From: Aphelidium insulamus
Taxonomy: Eukaryota; Aphelidiomycota; Aphelidea; Aphelidiaceae
Reading direction: 5' to 3'
DNA: 64,000 bases
Assembly (NCBI GenBank): GCA_036784855.1
Contig: JAZDSV010000027.1
Location: forward strand, 17,501 to 81,500
Shown: positions 19,856 to 33,149 of the stretch, piece after piece
How positions within the stretch are numbered: position 1 is the stretch's first letter
Layout of the letters: each line of letters starts with the position of its first letter
Notes under the pieces: model-generated
The model's input: the letters and a program-made list of their open reading frames with translations, nothing else
Databases searched by the model: none
Told to the model about the DNA's origin: nothing
Position numbers and translations under genes: made by a program

Positions 19856-21601
19856 TTAACCATCATCAGCATGCTCTTCACCACTGCGACACTTGTACGT
19901 GACTATTGGCCGCAGTCGGGCCACCACATGCACTAGGCCAAACTCGACCAGATCCTGCACCACACCGTCAATCTCCTTGTACGCCGCCTGATGCTCCTCA
20001 AACAGCAGCTCGACATCGTCACACACAATGGCACTGCCAAATGGTGTCTCCTGCAGCGCCTGGTGCAGCGGTGCGGCCGCCATACTGCTCAATTTGGCCT
20101 GGAACTTTGACTTGAGTTTGCGTTTGGCCACGCCGCGTGCCAGTGCTCGACCGGCCCCGTGCGCCAGACTCCACCCGTTCTCAAAGTGGGTTGTGGGATC
20201 TGTGGGCGCCACCACGTACGAGTACGAGCCGCGCGACCCCGGAATCACCACCAGCGGGCACTCGTCGGACGGCGCGGCGCCCTTTCTGTGGATCCACACG
20301 TGATCACTAGTGGTATCTTGACGGGAGTCATCTGCTGCGTGCCAAGAATCGCCGTCGCCACGGTGCACTAGTTTTGGCGAGACGCGGTTGTGCCAAATGT
20401 CCAGCACGGGCAGACACTCGTCCGGCTGCACGTCCAGACAGGCCATTATGCGCCTGGCAATGCATTGTCGATTCAGCCGGGCCCACTCGCACGCATAGTC
20501 ATGTGCCGCCAAGTAGGCGCGTCCGGCCTCCGAGTCGACACACAGCGCCGCATCTGTGCTGTTCGGTTTGTCTGTGTTTGAGTCAGCTGCCATGTAAACA
20601 CCATCATTAACTTTTGAAAGTATTTTCTGTCCGAGTGAGCGCGAGCCACTGTGCACCAGTAGGAAGAGGCGGCTGGGATCGAAACCAACGGGCAGCAAGT
20701 CGGCGCGCACAACCTCATCCACCGCCATCAGCTCGGCAAAATGATTACCGCCGCCGATTGTTCCGAGCTGTCGGTGCACGTCATCACTAGGAGGAGTGGC
20801 AGAAGATGTTGGCGGCGGTAGTGAATTCAGTGTCAGCATTGGCGGAAGTGTCTCTGCTAATTTAGCTTCACTCAGCGCCCGGCGCCACTCGTGCTCGTCA
20901 CTCTGGCGCTCCAGTCCATACAAGCGGCGTTTGAGACGCTCTGGCTGCACGCCGGCCGCGGCAAACGGCGTCAACTGCGTCAGAGCCATACCGCAGCCGA
21001 TATCACTGCCAACCAGCGCCGGGTAGATGTGACCGCGGTGCGAGAGGAACGCCACGCCCACGGGGAACCTGCCGCCACCCGGGTGCAGGTCGGGCATGCC
21101 GCTGGCGGAGAAAAAATTGCCGCCCATCGAGCGCACAGTGTCGTGCACCTGTCGACGCGCCGCCTCATCCACCGCCGCGTGCCGGTCAATGAAGAAGACC
21201 CGAGGTGGTCCAGACGGTGCGGCGGTGTCATCCATAGCATCAACCGCCTCTGCACCGCCACCACCGCCACCACTATTGATCATCACCGTGCCCACAAAGT
21301 CCTCCCCGGCCGATACATAGACGGTCACCTCGCCCGCGGTGCCGGCCGCGCGAACAAGTTGCTCCTCGGCATTATCGGCATCACCGCCATCCAGGAGTTC
21401 CACCACGCCACCACCCGCACTGTGCGCCACAAAGAAGCGACGCGGCGAGCGAATGCGCAGTTTGTTGCGTGCAGCTGCACAGAGGCTGTCACGCAGCACA
21501 GCGCCATCAGCACCGCCAGCACCAGCACCACCGCACTCAATAAGCACAATGCAGCGCCGCGTGTGCTTGGCATTGGCCACCAGGCAGACGCGCAATTTCA
21601 T
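19856..21601 (-). CDS. RtcB-family RNA ligase, release-factor-H-coupled type
   Basis: Single exon, about 581 aa from the Met at 21601 (an upstream in-frame Met at 21619 also exists). RtcB ligases join RNA 3'-phosphate or 2',3'-cyclic phosphate to 5'-OH with GTP and Mn. Metal and guanylate motifs are present: VGSDIGCGM (Asp and Cys ligands), GTIGGGNHFAE, VHSGSRSLG, IPGSRGSYSYVV and SLAHGAGR with the guanylated His. IPGSRGxxSY and the C-terminal VVARLRPIVTYK resemble the bacterial RtcB2/PrfH-coupled branch rather than the canonical eukaryotic tRNA ligase HSPC117. A beta-rich N-terminal extension of about 110 residues (LRIRSPRRFFVA ... VTVYVSAGEDF) looks like a ubiquitin/KHA-like fold. An acidic insertion-rich linker breaks the core. 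No PrfH gene is in the window. It likely repairs damaged tRNA or rRNA (inference). Confidence 0.85.
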   Translation of the reverse strand: MKLRVCLVANAKHTRRCIVLIECGGAGAGGADGAVLRDSLCAAARNKLRIRSPRRFFVAHSAGGGVVELLDGGDADNAEEQLVRAAGTAGEVTVYVSAGEDFVGTVMINSGGGGGGAEAVDAMDDTAAPSGPPRVFFIDRHAAVDEAARRQVHDTVRSMGGNFFSASGMPDLHPGGGRFPVGVAFLSHRGHIYPALVGSDIGCGMALTQLTPFAAAGVQPERLKRRLYGLERQSDEHEWRRALSEAKLAETLPPMLTLNSLPPPTSSATPPSDDVHRQLGTIGGGNHFAELMAVDEVVRADLLPVGFDPSRLFLLVHSGSRSLGQKILSKVNDGVYMAADSNTDKPNSTDAALCVDSEAGRAYLAAHDYACEWARLNRQCIARRIMACLDVQPDECLPVLDIWHNRVSPKLVHRGDGDSWHAADDSRQDTTSDHVWIHRKGAAPSDECPLVVIPGSRGSYSYVVAPTDPTTHFENGWSLAHGAGRALARGVAKRKLKSKFQAKLSSMAAAPLHQALQETPFGSAIVCDDVELLFEEHQAAYKEIDGVVQDLVEFGLVHVVARLRPIVTYKCRSGEEHADDG

Positions 21602-21628
21602 TCTTATCAGGTGATTCAAGTATCAACA

Positions 21629-21700
21629 CACTGACTGTCACACTGACTGTCACACTGACTGCCACACTGACTGTCACACTGACTGTCACACTGACTGTCA
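21629..21700. repeat. 12-bp minisatellite, six units
   Basis: Six head-to-tail copies of CACTGACTGTCA with one substitution (third unit, GTCA to GCCA), just upstream of the RtcB start and followed by a short GGCT repeat (21717-21732). It lies where the RtcB promoter should be. Confidence 0.95.
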
Positions 21701-21732
21701 CACTCTTGATGGACCTGGCTGGCTGGCTGGCT

Positions 21733-22438
21733 GGACAACTGCTGGTCGGTCGGGGAATTACTCTTTCATACTTGGTAAACAGGTTATCAGCCGCATCCAT
21801 TTACCGTAGATATGGATGCTACTCTCGCAAATATTACTATCATGGGGCAGCATAAGTTGTCTGGTCTCGACTTTAAACGCCTCATCGGCCATCAACTGTC
21901 CCGGAACTGTCACCTGAATAATGGGCCCAAATGCATCCATCCAGAAATTTATAGGGCATCGTGCTATCACCACCACCATCAGGCATACGCAGGTCGGTTT
22001 GACGCTATAATAACCTTCAGAAAACTATAGTTTTTTTTCACTGGCAGATTTGATAACGCTGATGAACCGCCAGATAGGCTTTCTCTGATGACCAAGTGCA
22101 ATAACGTTTTTGCCACAATGCCACCGTTTTTAGCATCTGTGATTTTTTAGCATGGTCTCATTGAAATGTGAAATGTTGAATTTGACCGCTACACCTTTTT
22201 GTGTAAAGAGTGCATTGTACCAATTAATTTAATTATTTGCAACTCTTTCGCCTACTTCATTGTTAAGTATTAATACCACATCCATATAGTATTTCGCCAT
22301 ACATTTATCCCACTAGCCAGGATAATGCATACATAAAGCGGCGTGTGTACGCACTATCAAGCCACTGAACAGCAGCAAGACCGCTGAACGTGCTTTGAAT
22401 GTTTTTCACAGTGTTAACCACACAAAGTATTGCAAAGC
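21733..22438. other. Intergenic region with a weak coding-like frame
   Basis: About 700 bp between the divergent RtcB and CLC genes. A minus-strand frame at 21758-21979 reads peptide-like sequence (PINFWMDAFGPIIQVTVPGQ) but has no family match I know, no clear start and no splice continuation. The rest is A/T-rich with no recognised feature. Confidence 0.35.
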
Positions 22439-25400
22439 ATGAGCACGGCGGCGCTGGACGCAGACACCATTGACTGGCTGCGGGATGGCATGGCTGGGCC
22501 GGAGCATACATTTCAGCGCGCGGAACCCACAACCGGCAGGCTGGGTCGCGTACTGCTCTGGCTGGGGCCGCTGTGGGACGCGTGTCACGGCTGGGTGCTG
22601 ATGATTTGTATCGGGTGCGTCCTGATGATTAAACTGATATATGCCTGCACTGACAAAGTATGCGCATTGGTCAGACTGCTGCTCGGCGTGAGTGAGGGTG
22701 CACTGGAAATTGCCTCGGCCTGGCTGTCGGACCTCAAGGAGGGCGTGTGTCGTCTGGATGGTCAGCGCAATGGCTGGTATGATATCAGTGTATACCCAAA
22801 CCTACTACACATTTATATATCTATGTTATTATATAGGTATCTGAACAGAAAGTTCTGCTGCTGGGAAGAGAGCGCTGTTGGGTGCGCGTCGTGGCACCAC
22901 TGGTCCGTGACGCTGTTTGGCACACGCTCATACACATTCGACTTTTTGGCGTACTCTGCGCTGGCCACGCTGATGGCTACGTGCTCATTCACGCTGGTGC
23001 GTGTATTTGGTCCGTATGCCGCCGGCTCTGGTCTGCCCGAGATCAAGACCATTCTCGGTGGATTTGTGATTAAAAAGTTTCTGGGTGGCACAACGGGCGT
23101 CATAAAGTTGCTTGCGGTGGTCCTGGCCGTTGGTTCTGGTCTCAGTACGTATATATAGATATACATATATATAGTTGTATATACATATATATATAGTTGC
23201 ATATAGTTATATATAGTTATGTATAACTATATTATACATCATATTGCATTTGTAATATAAACTATCAGGTATTGGCAAGGAGGCCACGTTGGTGCATGTT
23301 GCTTGCTGCATTGGTAGCGTTGTCATCAGCTTCAGCAGGCGGTACAGCGGCAACCAGGTTCGCAAACGTGAGATCATGTCGGCCGCTGCGGCCGCTGGAA
23401 TTGCCGTTGCTGTACGTGCATACTACATTTGTATATTTTTTAACCGTTCTTATTGATTTTGTTCATATTATGTATAGTTTGGAGCGCCTATTGGCGGGGT
23501 GCTGTTCTCGCTGGAGGAAATGTCGAGCTACTTCCCGCTGAAAACTCTGTGGCGCAGTCTTTTTTGCTGCATTGTGGCCACCGTGACGCTGCAGCTGGTC
23601 AACCCGTTCCGCACCGGCAAGATTGTCATGTTCCAAACCAGCTATGACCGGGACTGGCACGTGTGGGAGCTGCTGTTCTTTGTGTTGCTGGGGGCGATTG
23701 GTGGCGTCCTTGGGCACTTTGTTGTGCAGAGCAACACCTGGCTGGCGCAGCTACGGAACTCGCACTGGTTTTGGGCCGGTGACAGTGTTCGGTGGCGGGA
23801 CTGGCCCCGGGTGTTATTTACAGGCGTTTTGCGTGCCTACTCGCGCGCTATTAAAACCACATTGGCATTATTTGGTACAAGCCCAGATGATGATGGAGAA
23901 GACGGCGCAGTCTCCCCACGGTCATCCGTGTCCGAGTCCATGACCAGTGGTCCACTTGACGCCCGCTCCGACACTGATCATCCATCCACCCGGCCTTATC
24001 CTCGCCGACTCGGTGGTTGCAGTGGCAGGCTCCGGCGACACCGCAGCGCTGTCAATCGCTGGATCAATGCGGTCAAACTGTCGCGGCCAGCAACATTTAC
24101 TGGCACAGATTCGGCGCCCAACATTCTGCGTCGCCAGTGGTGGACACCGTCGTCGCTGATTGCCAAGCGCTTCTTCCAGGAAGTGGTCGTCATCACGCTG
24201 CTGACGAGTGCGCTCAGCTACGGCTCGGTGTTTATGCGCCGCGACATGACGGAGCTGCTGGGCGGCTTGTTGCGCGAGTGCAACGTCGACGTGCTGCAGG
24301 TTGGTCGGCGCACCACTGTCCCGGCCAAAGTGCCACTGGATGTCGGCACCGGCACACCGGGTGGTCTTTTGTCTGGCGATGCCTCCGTGGCCGACCTCGT
24401 CTTCCCCAGAGCCGACTCTGCCTCGCCACCGTACGATGGCGTCAACATGACCAGACACCCGCTGCAAGACAATGGACTGCTGAGTGTGCTCAGCGCGTCG
24501 TCCGCCTCGCTGCAACAGTATCACCACGCATTGGCGTTGCAGAATGCAGACAAGGTGGCAGTCAGTGATAACAATCCCGACAACGACGGCTCCGGCGATG
24601 AATATTACGGTGACGATGGCGACGACCAGGACTTGCCGGGGTGGGACGGCATCCGTCTGCACGGCGTTATCGGGGAGGAAGAGGACACGTTCGGCCTCTG
24701 TTACAATGACGAGCGGGAGCATGCCCACACGTTCAGCTCTCTGTTCTTCACGCTCATCCTGACGGCGCTCCTGCGCCTCTTCCTGACCACCCTAACATTC
24801 GGTGTCCGGGTGCCGGCAGGGATTTTCATCCCCGTGATGGTTGTTGGTAAGTGTTTCTGTTTGTTGTCGTGTGCCTCCATCCATGAAAGGTTACTGATCT
24901 CTACATTTACTGCATGTTATATTGATCGATTCTAGGAGCACAACTCGGCCGGGCCATGGGAATGCTTGTGCGCTCGCTGGTGACACCGACGCAAGTTGCT
25001 GATGCGGTCGGACACTGTGTCCTCTCTCCTTGGCAGCGCCAACAGCACCGTCATCCACGACCCGGATCGAAACTTGTCCGCGGCAAGCATCATCATCACT
25101 CCGGGAACGTATGCACTCGTCGGAGCTGCATCGATGCTGGGCGGTGTCACGCGGCTCACGGTGTCCGTGTGTATCATCATGTTTGAGATTACGGGTGGAG
25201 CCGCGCTCACCTACGTGGTGCCCCTCATGATGGCCATAATGACGTCCAAGATTGTTGCCGACGGTCTGGACAGCTGGCGTAGCAAGTCCACCAAACTGGT
25301 GGTGCAGCGACGGCAACGGCCACCAAGACACCCAGCGGCGGAATTGCCGATTCATACATTGCGCTGTGGAACTATCCACTCCTGGACCAGAAGCAGGAGT

Positions 25401-26741
25401 GGACTTTTTTCGACACTGTTGTCCTGCACACCAAGATCCCCAAACAACCAGCCACTCTAGAGGAGAACATCGGACTGTTCAAGGACAAGACCGTGTACCG
25501 CACAATCACCGTGCAAAAGTGGATGACCCCCGCGGCAAAGCTGACCTGCTTGCCTGTATTCAGCAGCATCTCCGTGGCACACCGATCCACATCCGGCGGC
25601 CGCAAGTCGTCGGCCAGTGCAGACACCGGCGCCGTATTTGCATTCGCCGATGCTGCGCCCGCCTACGTTCGCAATTATGTGCCGTACCCTCACACGCTGG
25701 AATCAATGGAACAGCTGGTGTCGCCCACCGGCAGCCAGACGGTCTACCAGGCCTATCCGGTGGTGGAGACTATTGAGAGCAATATCGTGGTGGGCTGTGT
25801 GCGTCGAAGTGATATCCTCGCCATGCTGCGCAATGCCAAGCGCCGATTCATGGACCCGAAATCGCCAGTCTACCTATTTAGTCGACACGCTCCGGCGGAC
25901 TTTTCCCAACCCGAGAACGCTCTAGGTATGATTTGTATGTACACGGATCGCGTGAGATTAATCTTATATTATGTAGTGGTGGAGGCGAGTGAGGACAGTG
26001 CCCCATGGGACGACAACGATGATCATCAGTACCGACTCCATGTGAATATGGCGGCCAGCATTGACTGGGCGCCGCTGTCGGTGGCCCCACACTACCCGAT
26101 GGACATGGTGATGGCGTTGTTTAAGCGACTCGGAATTCGCATGCTTCTCATTGTCAATGAGGGATCCAGCTGTACGGATGCTGGTGCTGGCCGCCCAGGG
26201 GAAACTCGTTGGCCTGCTGACAAAGAAGGATCTGCTGGGCGCCATCGAGGCCGAGACTAATCGTGAGAATGCCGAGATGCTTGCGGACCAGAAAATGTCT
26301 GCAAAGGGAAGTGGATGTAGCTGTGCGGGACTGTCAGGATTGGTGGCTTCTTGTTGTTGCTGCTGTCGTAATGATAATTCTTTTGGTGATGACGAGGGTG
26401 ATGATCGATACTTTTCGCGGCCACGATCCATTACGGAGGATACTGATGCCGGGTCCACGCGCGGCTTACTGGCGCGGCGAACTTCTGCTGTGACCCCAAT
26501 GGATGGCAGCTCTAGTGCTCTTGATCAAGATACTTTTGCAGCCACATTTACATCACGACGAGCGGCTGCGGAGACGAGTGCACTTTACTCGCCACAGTCG
26601 CCGCAGTCCCGTGCAAAGAGCGTCTGGGAACGGTCAGCGAGTCCTGTGAAGCTTGACGACGGCAGCAGCACCGACGAAGATTTCATCGATCAGACTGGCA
26701 AGCGCCGTGACTACGGCATCAATTTGCCTCGCAGCGGGTAG
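22439..26741 (+). CDS. CLC-family chloride channel or Cl-/H+ exchanger
   Basis: Nine exons: 22439-22776, 22837-23144, 23269-23411, 23478-24846, 24936-24967, 24996-25278, 25308-25925, 25977-26152, 26199-26741 (about 1269 aa). Motifs in order: [29 protein letters not shown] (the gating Glu is kept, but GKEGP is GKEAT), [14 protein letters not shown] and [24 protein letters not shown], then [19 protein letters not shown]. Two C-terminal CBS domains follow, the last with [17 protein letters not shown]. The layout resembles yeast Gef1 and animal CLC-3/5/7, which acidify endosomes and vacuoles. A loop of about 140 residues after [11 protein letters not shown] is unusually long. The tail has CSCAG ... 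SCCCCCR, a likely palmitoylation site. Introns at 24968 (28 bp) and 25279 (29 bp) are required to keep frame and are very short; the intron at 26153 has a weak GTCAAT donor. Confidence 0.88.
23150..23233. repeat. TA-rich simple repeat in CLC intron 2
   Basis: ATATATAG and TATACATA units repeat across most of the 124-bp intron, the longest low-complexity run inside a gene here. Confidence 0.8.
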
Positions 26742-27041
26742 CATATTGTTCCACTTTTTAGCATAGATATTTCGCATTATGTTTTTTATTTAACTGGTGA
26801 CATAACCGCAGCGGTTCAACTTCGAAGGATTATTTATCAAATTCAGAATATCGCCTGTGGCCCTTGACACCGTTATCTGCACGTGTTTTACATGCGTGCA
26901 GGTTCCAAGTACAAGAAATAGCTGTGCATTATAACTTTAAACCATCAGATGGCCTAAATGGGAAACTTGCACCGCTGGACGCGATGCTGGACGAACCGTT
27001 AGAAACTAGTTTATGGACCACAAAATGCAATATAGTGCCGC

Positions 27042-27048
27042 CCAATCA
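27042..27048 (+). promoter_or_regulatory. CCAATCA element upstream of the protease gene
   Basis: CCAATCA 68 bp before the protease ATG. The same word stands 38-80 bp before the starts of several other genes here (34784, 37000, 48826, and CCAATCG at 59232), consistent with a CCAAT-box bound by an NF-Y/HAP complex (inference). Confidence 0.4.
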
Positions 27049-27115
27049 CATGGCAGTACTGGTAACACTTCAGTGCTCTGCTTGCACTTATGTAGTTTCA
27101 CATCAATCAAATTCG

Positions 27116-27947
27116 ATGTTAATAACATTCTTATTGCTTGCAGCAACGGCTAGCTGTACCATCAGGCTGGTGAATGCCGCTCAAAATGTCACGGTCACGG
27201 ATGGTGGGGTCACGTCAAACATTATAGGTGGTATTGACGCAAAAGTACGTCCGGAGTGGATGGCTGCAATATTTGCCGGCAACAAGCTCCTTTGCGCTGG
27301 GACTATTATCAAAGATGGTTATTTGCTAACTGCTGGTCGTAAGTTGTAGCATTTCATCTTGACCGTGCTGAAAATCATCCACAGATTGCTTCAATCCTTC
27401 ATTGTCGAAAAAACAATACCACGTGACAATTGGCCCAAGCATAAAATTGAGCGCCAAAAATGCAAAACGATACATGGTTAAAAAAATAACTGTTCACCAG
27501 AGATTCGATCACAATACGCTTGCTAATGATGTGGCCGTGTGGAAACTAAGCAAAGGCAAGAATACTGGAAAGATGGCGGTTATTCAACGTGCAAAAAACA
27601 CGATATACTTGGGCACCAAAGCAATAGTTATTGGTTGGGGTTGTGAAAAGTATAAAGATTGTACAGAACCGGCAACGACACTGCAAATTACTACTGTTCC
27701 TATTTATCCCGACTCTGTATGCAGCAAACTCTATTCCTCACCCGGCGCCTTTATTCCCAAGGCGCAGATTTGTGCTGGCGGGCGAGTCCACAATGCGTTT
27801 CACGGTGACTCTGGAGGGCCGTTATATAAGCTCGTGAATAATAAGTGGGTTCAATACGGTATTATCAGTGGTGGAACGGAGCATAATCCCTGCACATACA
27901 CCGACGTGTCATTTTATCGCCACTGGATAGAGAAGCACATCAAATAG
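27116..27947 (+). CDS. Secreted trypsin-like serine protease (S1A)
   Basis: Exons 27116-27338 and 27385-27947 (261 aa; 46-bp GT-AG intron falling within the codon of the catalytic His). The Met at 27116 gives a signal peptide (MLITFLLLAATASC) followed by a short pro-segment and IIGGIDAK, the usual activation site and new N-terminus. The catalytic triad is complete: LLTAGHC (His), TLANDVAVWKL (Asp), HGDSGGPLYK (Ser). Cys pairs around the active site are kept. At about 235 mature residues it has the standard chymotrypsin-fold length. The frame is open further upstream but without plausible coding. The gene is visibly more A/T-rich than NAR1 and HSP70 next to it. A secreted digestive or host-directed role is inferred. 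Confidence 0.9.
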
Positions 27948-28085
27948 CCGTGGATGTAATATTTAACGGAACTCTCTCCATATCTCGTTAAGGCCGGAAA
28001 TATTATATTCATATGCGGTTATATAGAGAGAGATTAGACTGAGGATTTAGACTCGCAACGTTTTCTATCACAGAGCATTTTTTCC

Positions 28086-29590
28086 ATGTCACTGCGACTG
28101 GCGGACTTGAACGACTACATTGCGCCGTCCCAGGCGTGCACCAAGCCTACTACCAGCGCGGCCAAGGTATTTCCCGTTATACACATGGCTGCCTGATGGT
28201 CACTCATCTCCATAGAGTGGTGGCAGCGGCACTTCCCCGGCATATGTCGTGGGCAAGGAGGGGGACGCGTCGTACGCACCACCACAGCCGGCCACCATCA
28301 ACCTTGCCGATTGTCTGGCATGCAGGTCTGCATATTGCATATCAGCACCCTCTTTAGATGGTACTGACATCCACGTGTCGGTGTAGTGGCTGCATCACGT
28401 CTGCCGAGAGCGTTCTGGTGGCGCAGCAGAGTGACCACGAGGTGTATCGCGCATTCCGCGACTCGTCACTATCTCACAAGGTATACACGTGTAGTGTTAT
28501 GCATTGTCTGATGGCATGCTGGCAGTGCATCGTGGTGTCCATATCGCCACAGACCCGGACGGCGTTTGCGGCAAAGTATCATCTGTCGCCGGTGCAAGTC
28601 GCGCGCCGTCTCACCTGGTTCTTTGCCACGCACATGCCGTCCATCTCAACAAGTACAACACTTAAATACAGCGTCCGAGTGCTGGACACGACATTCTCGC
28701 GGGATTTCTCGCTGATCGAGTCGGCGCGGGAATTCAAGCGGCGCCGCGACACAGACACCCTGCCCATGATCGCGTCTGCGTGTCCCGGCTGGATATGCTA
28801 CGCAGAGAAGACACACGGTGACATGTTGCCTCTGGTCAGCACCACACGGTCGCCACAGCAAATTATGGGATCCCTGGTCAAGGACTATTTGGCAGGCACG
28901 TCAAAGAGCAGCTGGACATTTCCTCGATGCCAGAGGCGTCGCTGGACACAGAGTTCTACAATCTCACGCGAGATGGCCAGCTGCTCGGGACGGCCGGATC
29001 TGGCTCCGGTGGCTACTTGGAGTACATTCTGGACTGGTCGCGGAGAAATCTATTTGACAATGCTGAAATGGAGGCACAGATTATTACAAAGCCCGGCCGC
29101 AATCCCGACATGACCGAGTACTGGCTGGTGGTGGGCGGCGAGACAAAGTTGCGGTTTGCCGCGGCGTACGGATTCCGCAACATTCAAAATATTGTTCGTA
29201 AAATCAAGCAGGCGCGGCAAGCTGGTCGCCGGCCCGACTGGGACTTTGTGGAGGTGATGGCGTGTCCGTCCGGGTGTCTGAACGGCGGCGGCCAACTCAA
29301 GCCGCCGTCACGATCCGACACTGGCCTCGTTAAATCGTCGGCCATGAAGGAATTCATCTCCAGCATGGATTCCATCTATCGCACCTCTGTACCCCATCGG
29401 ATGCCTGAGCACAATGAGGCCGTCATGCGCTTGTACAGGTACATTTATATGTATAGCTTTTAAATACATGTTAAATACTCGCAGGGACTGGCTGGGCGGC
29501 GATGAAGGGGAAACGGTGGAGCGCATGTTGCATACACAGTACAGAGCAGTGACACCGGATAATGTGGCGGCTGTGGCGCCAGCATGGTAA
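28086..29590 (+). CDS. NAR1: NAR1/IOP1 cytosolic Fe-S assembly factor, internally deleted
   Basis: Exons 28086-28166, 28216-28325, 28387-28480, 28526-29438, 29485-29590 (introns 49, 61, 45, 46 bp). NAR1 is the [FeFe]-hydrogenase-like member of the CIA machinery. Family motifs: LADLNDYIAPSQAC, NLADCLACSGCITSAESVL (N-terminal cluster), VVSISPQTR, CPGWICYAEKTHGDMLPLVS, GGYLEYILDWSRRNLF, AYGFRNIQNIV and VMACPSGCLNGGGQLK, ending in Trp as CIA proteins do. Near 28892 the frame shifts and about 40 conserved residues are absent, from just after MGSLVKDYLA to the TTGEV region, including the VMPC motif whose Cys binds the second cluster. No GT-AG intron explains it. Either the gene is broken or the assembly has lost about 120 bases here. 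As written the protein would stop prematurely or be frame-shifted. Confidence 0.82.
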
Positions 29591-29935
29591 TATAGTTGTT
29601 GTTGTTGTTGATATTGTAATTATTTGAAATGTCTTATTCGTCTTCTTCGTGTGTGTGAGAACACTTTAGTCTACAGTTACTTCAATACGCCATGCTGTAA
29701 TTGATTACCGTACAATGACCTAGCTGTCATGTGTGTGGATACCTGTTCCTGACCTGACTACATCGATTGTCCAATGATAACTTTCCACTTGTTATGCATT
29801 GCCTTGTAGGCATTAACAGTCAGTGAAGGTGACGTCACCACACGCAACCTTGACTTAACCTTGACCCAAGCCCGCGGAATCAGATGGAAGCGCGCGCAAA
29901 TATTTTCTCGCAAGCAAGCACAAAAAAAAACATAA

Positions 29936-32237
<2,302 letters not shown>

Positions 32238-32286
32238 TAGTAGCCATGCCATGCCTCACTCTCCTCCGTTTATAATTAGATACAAC

Positions 32287-32292
32287 AAATAA
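32287..32292 (+). terminator. AATAAA polyadenylation signal of the HSP70 gene
   Basis: AATAAA (ACAAATAAAAAC) lies 50 bp after the HSP70 stop codon. Confidence 0.6.
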
Positions 32293-32816
32293 AAACATGA
32301 TATTGCCGTGTTGGATTTTCAGGGTCTTGTCTTTACATCAATGCCGCTTAAAATCACCTAATTGCAATCAAACACGGCGCATGCCTACGTTTTGGCAACG
32401 CCGATGCTGTATGACCCTTGGCTTTACTTCTACACCATTCCTTCCTCTTTAGTAAACTGCATTGGTTGGTTTTGATAAAAAAATGCTTCGTCTGATACTA
32501 CGCAACATCCACGATCAGCAGTATTTTCAAACTCTTCCCGCAGTGCGACGGTTCACCCTGTATGAACTTTATCACTGAGCTGAACTAAACTCGGCATTGT
32601 ATACGTCAACATGAACTCGGGTAATCAACGGTGCAACGCCTGAATGAATACGAAGTAATTAGATCAGCAATCAAGTAATCGGCAATCTATCAGCGAGCTC
32701 GGATTCGCCAATCCGCAGTGACGAATCAGTGTGTAGCGCGAATGAAATAACATTTCACACAAGAAATTACTGTAACAACAAGCGCAGTATCATTACAAAA
32801 GCACTCTGTTCACACG
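32293..32816. other. Intergenic, no gene recognised
   Basis: About 520 bp between HSP70 and the cysteine-rich gene. It contains a CCAATCC element at 32708 about 105 bp before the next start; otherwise nothing recognisable. Confidence 0.45.
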
Positions 32817-33149
32817 ATGCCAAGAATCTCGCTAATGTTTTTCGGTTTGATTGTGCTGCTTGTGCCATTGCTGGCGGCAGCAAAGAGCAGTGGAAGTGCA
32901 TTCAAGTGTCGCTATAATGTTAATTGTTGGAAGAATCGTGACTATGGGAAGACGTATCGATGCGACACCATACATGGTGAATGCGTTCTTTCTTCTGCGA
33001 ATGGTGGTCATTGCAGCATCGATGCAGAGTGCCAATTTCATAATTGCTTTCATAAAATTTGCGCGCCGGTTGGGGCAGTTTGCGTAAAAAAAGAAGATTG
33101 TGAACCATACGGAGGATCATTAGTATGCAGAAATTTCGCATGCGCTTAA
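32817..33149 (+). CDS. Small secreted cysteine-rich protein
   Basis: Single exon, 110 aa. A strong signal peptide (MPRISLMFFGLIVLLVPLLAAA) is followed by an 88-residue mature chain with twelve cysteines, an even number fitting six disulfides: CRYNVNC, YRC, GEC, GGHC, AEC, HNC, KIC, AVC, EDC, LVC, FAC. The spacing recalls disulfide-rich EB/dickkopf-like modules but I cannot assign a family. No transmembrane segment or GPI tail. It stands alone between HSP70 and an opposite-strand gene; its sequence is A/T-richer than HSP70. Size, signal peptide and cysteines match the usual definition of a small secreted effector-like protein; function unknown. Confidence 0.75.
   Translation: MPRISLMFFGLIVLLVPLLAAAKSSGSAFKCRYNVNCWKNRDYGKTYRCDTIHGECVLSSANGGHCSIDAECQFHNCFHKICAPVGAVCVKKEDCEPYGGSLVCRNFACA

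Noticed and set aside
20891-21634. 247-codon plus-strand open frame
   Set aside because: Mirror of the RtcB coding sequence.
23922-24728. 268-codon minus-strand open frame
   Set aside because: Mirror of CLC exon 4; repetitive, no recognisable domain.
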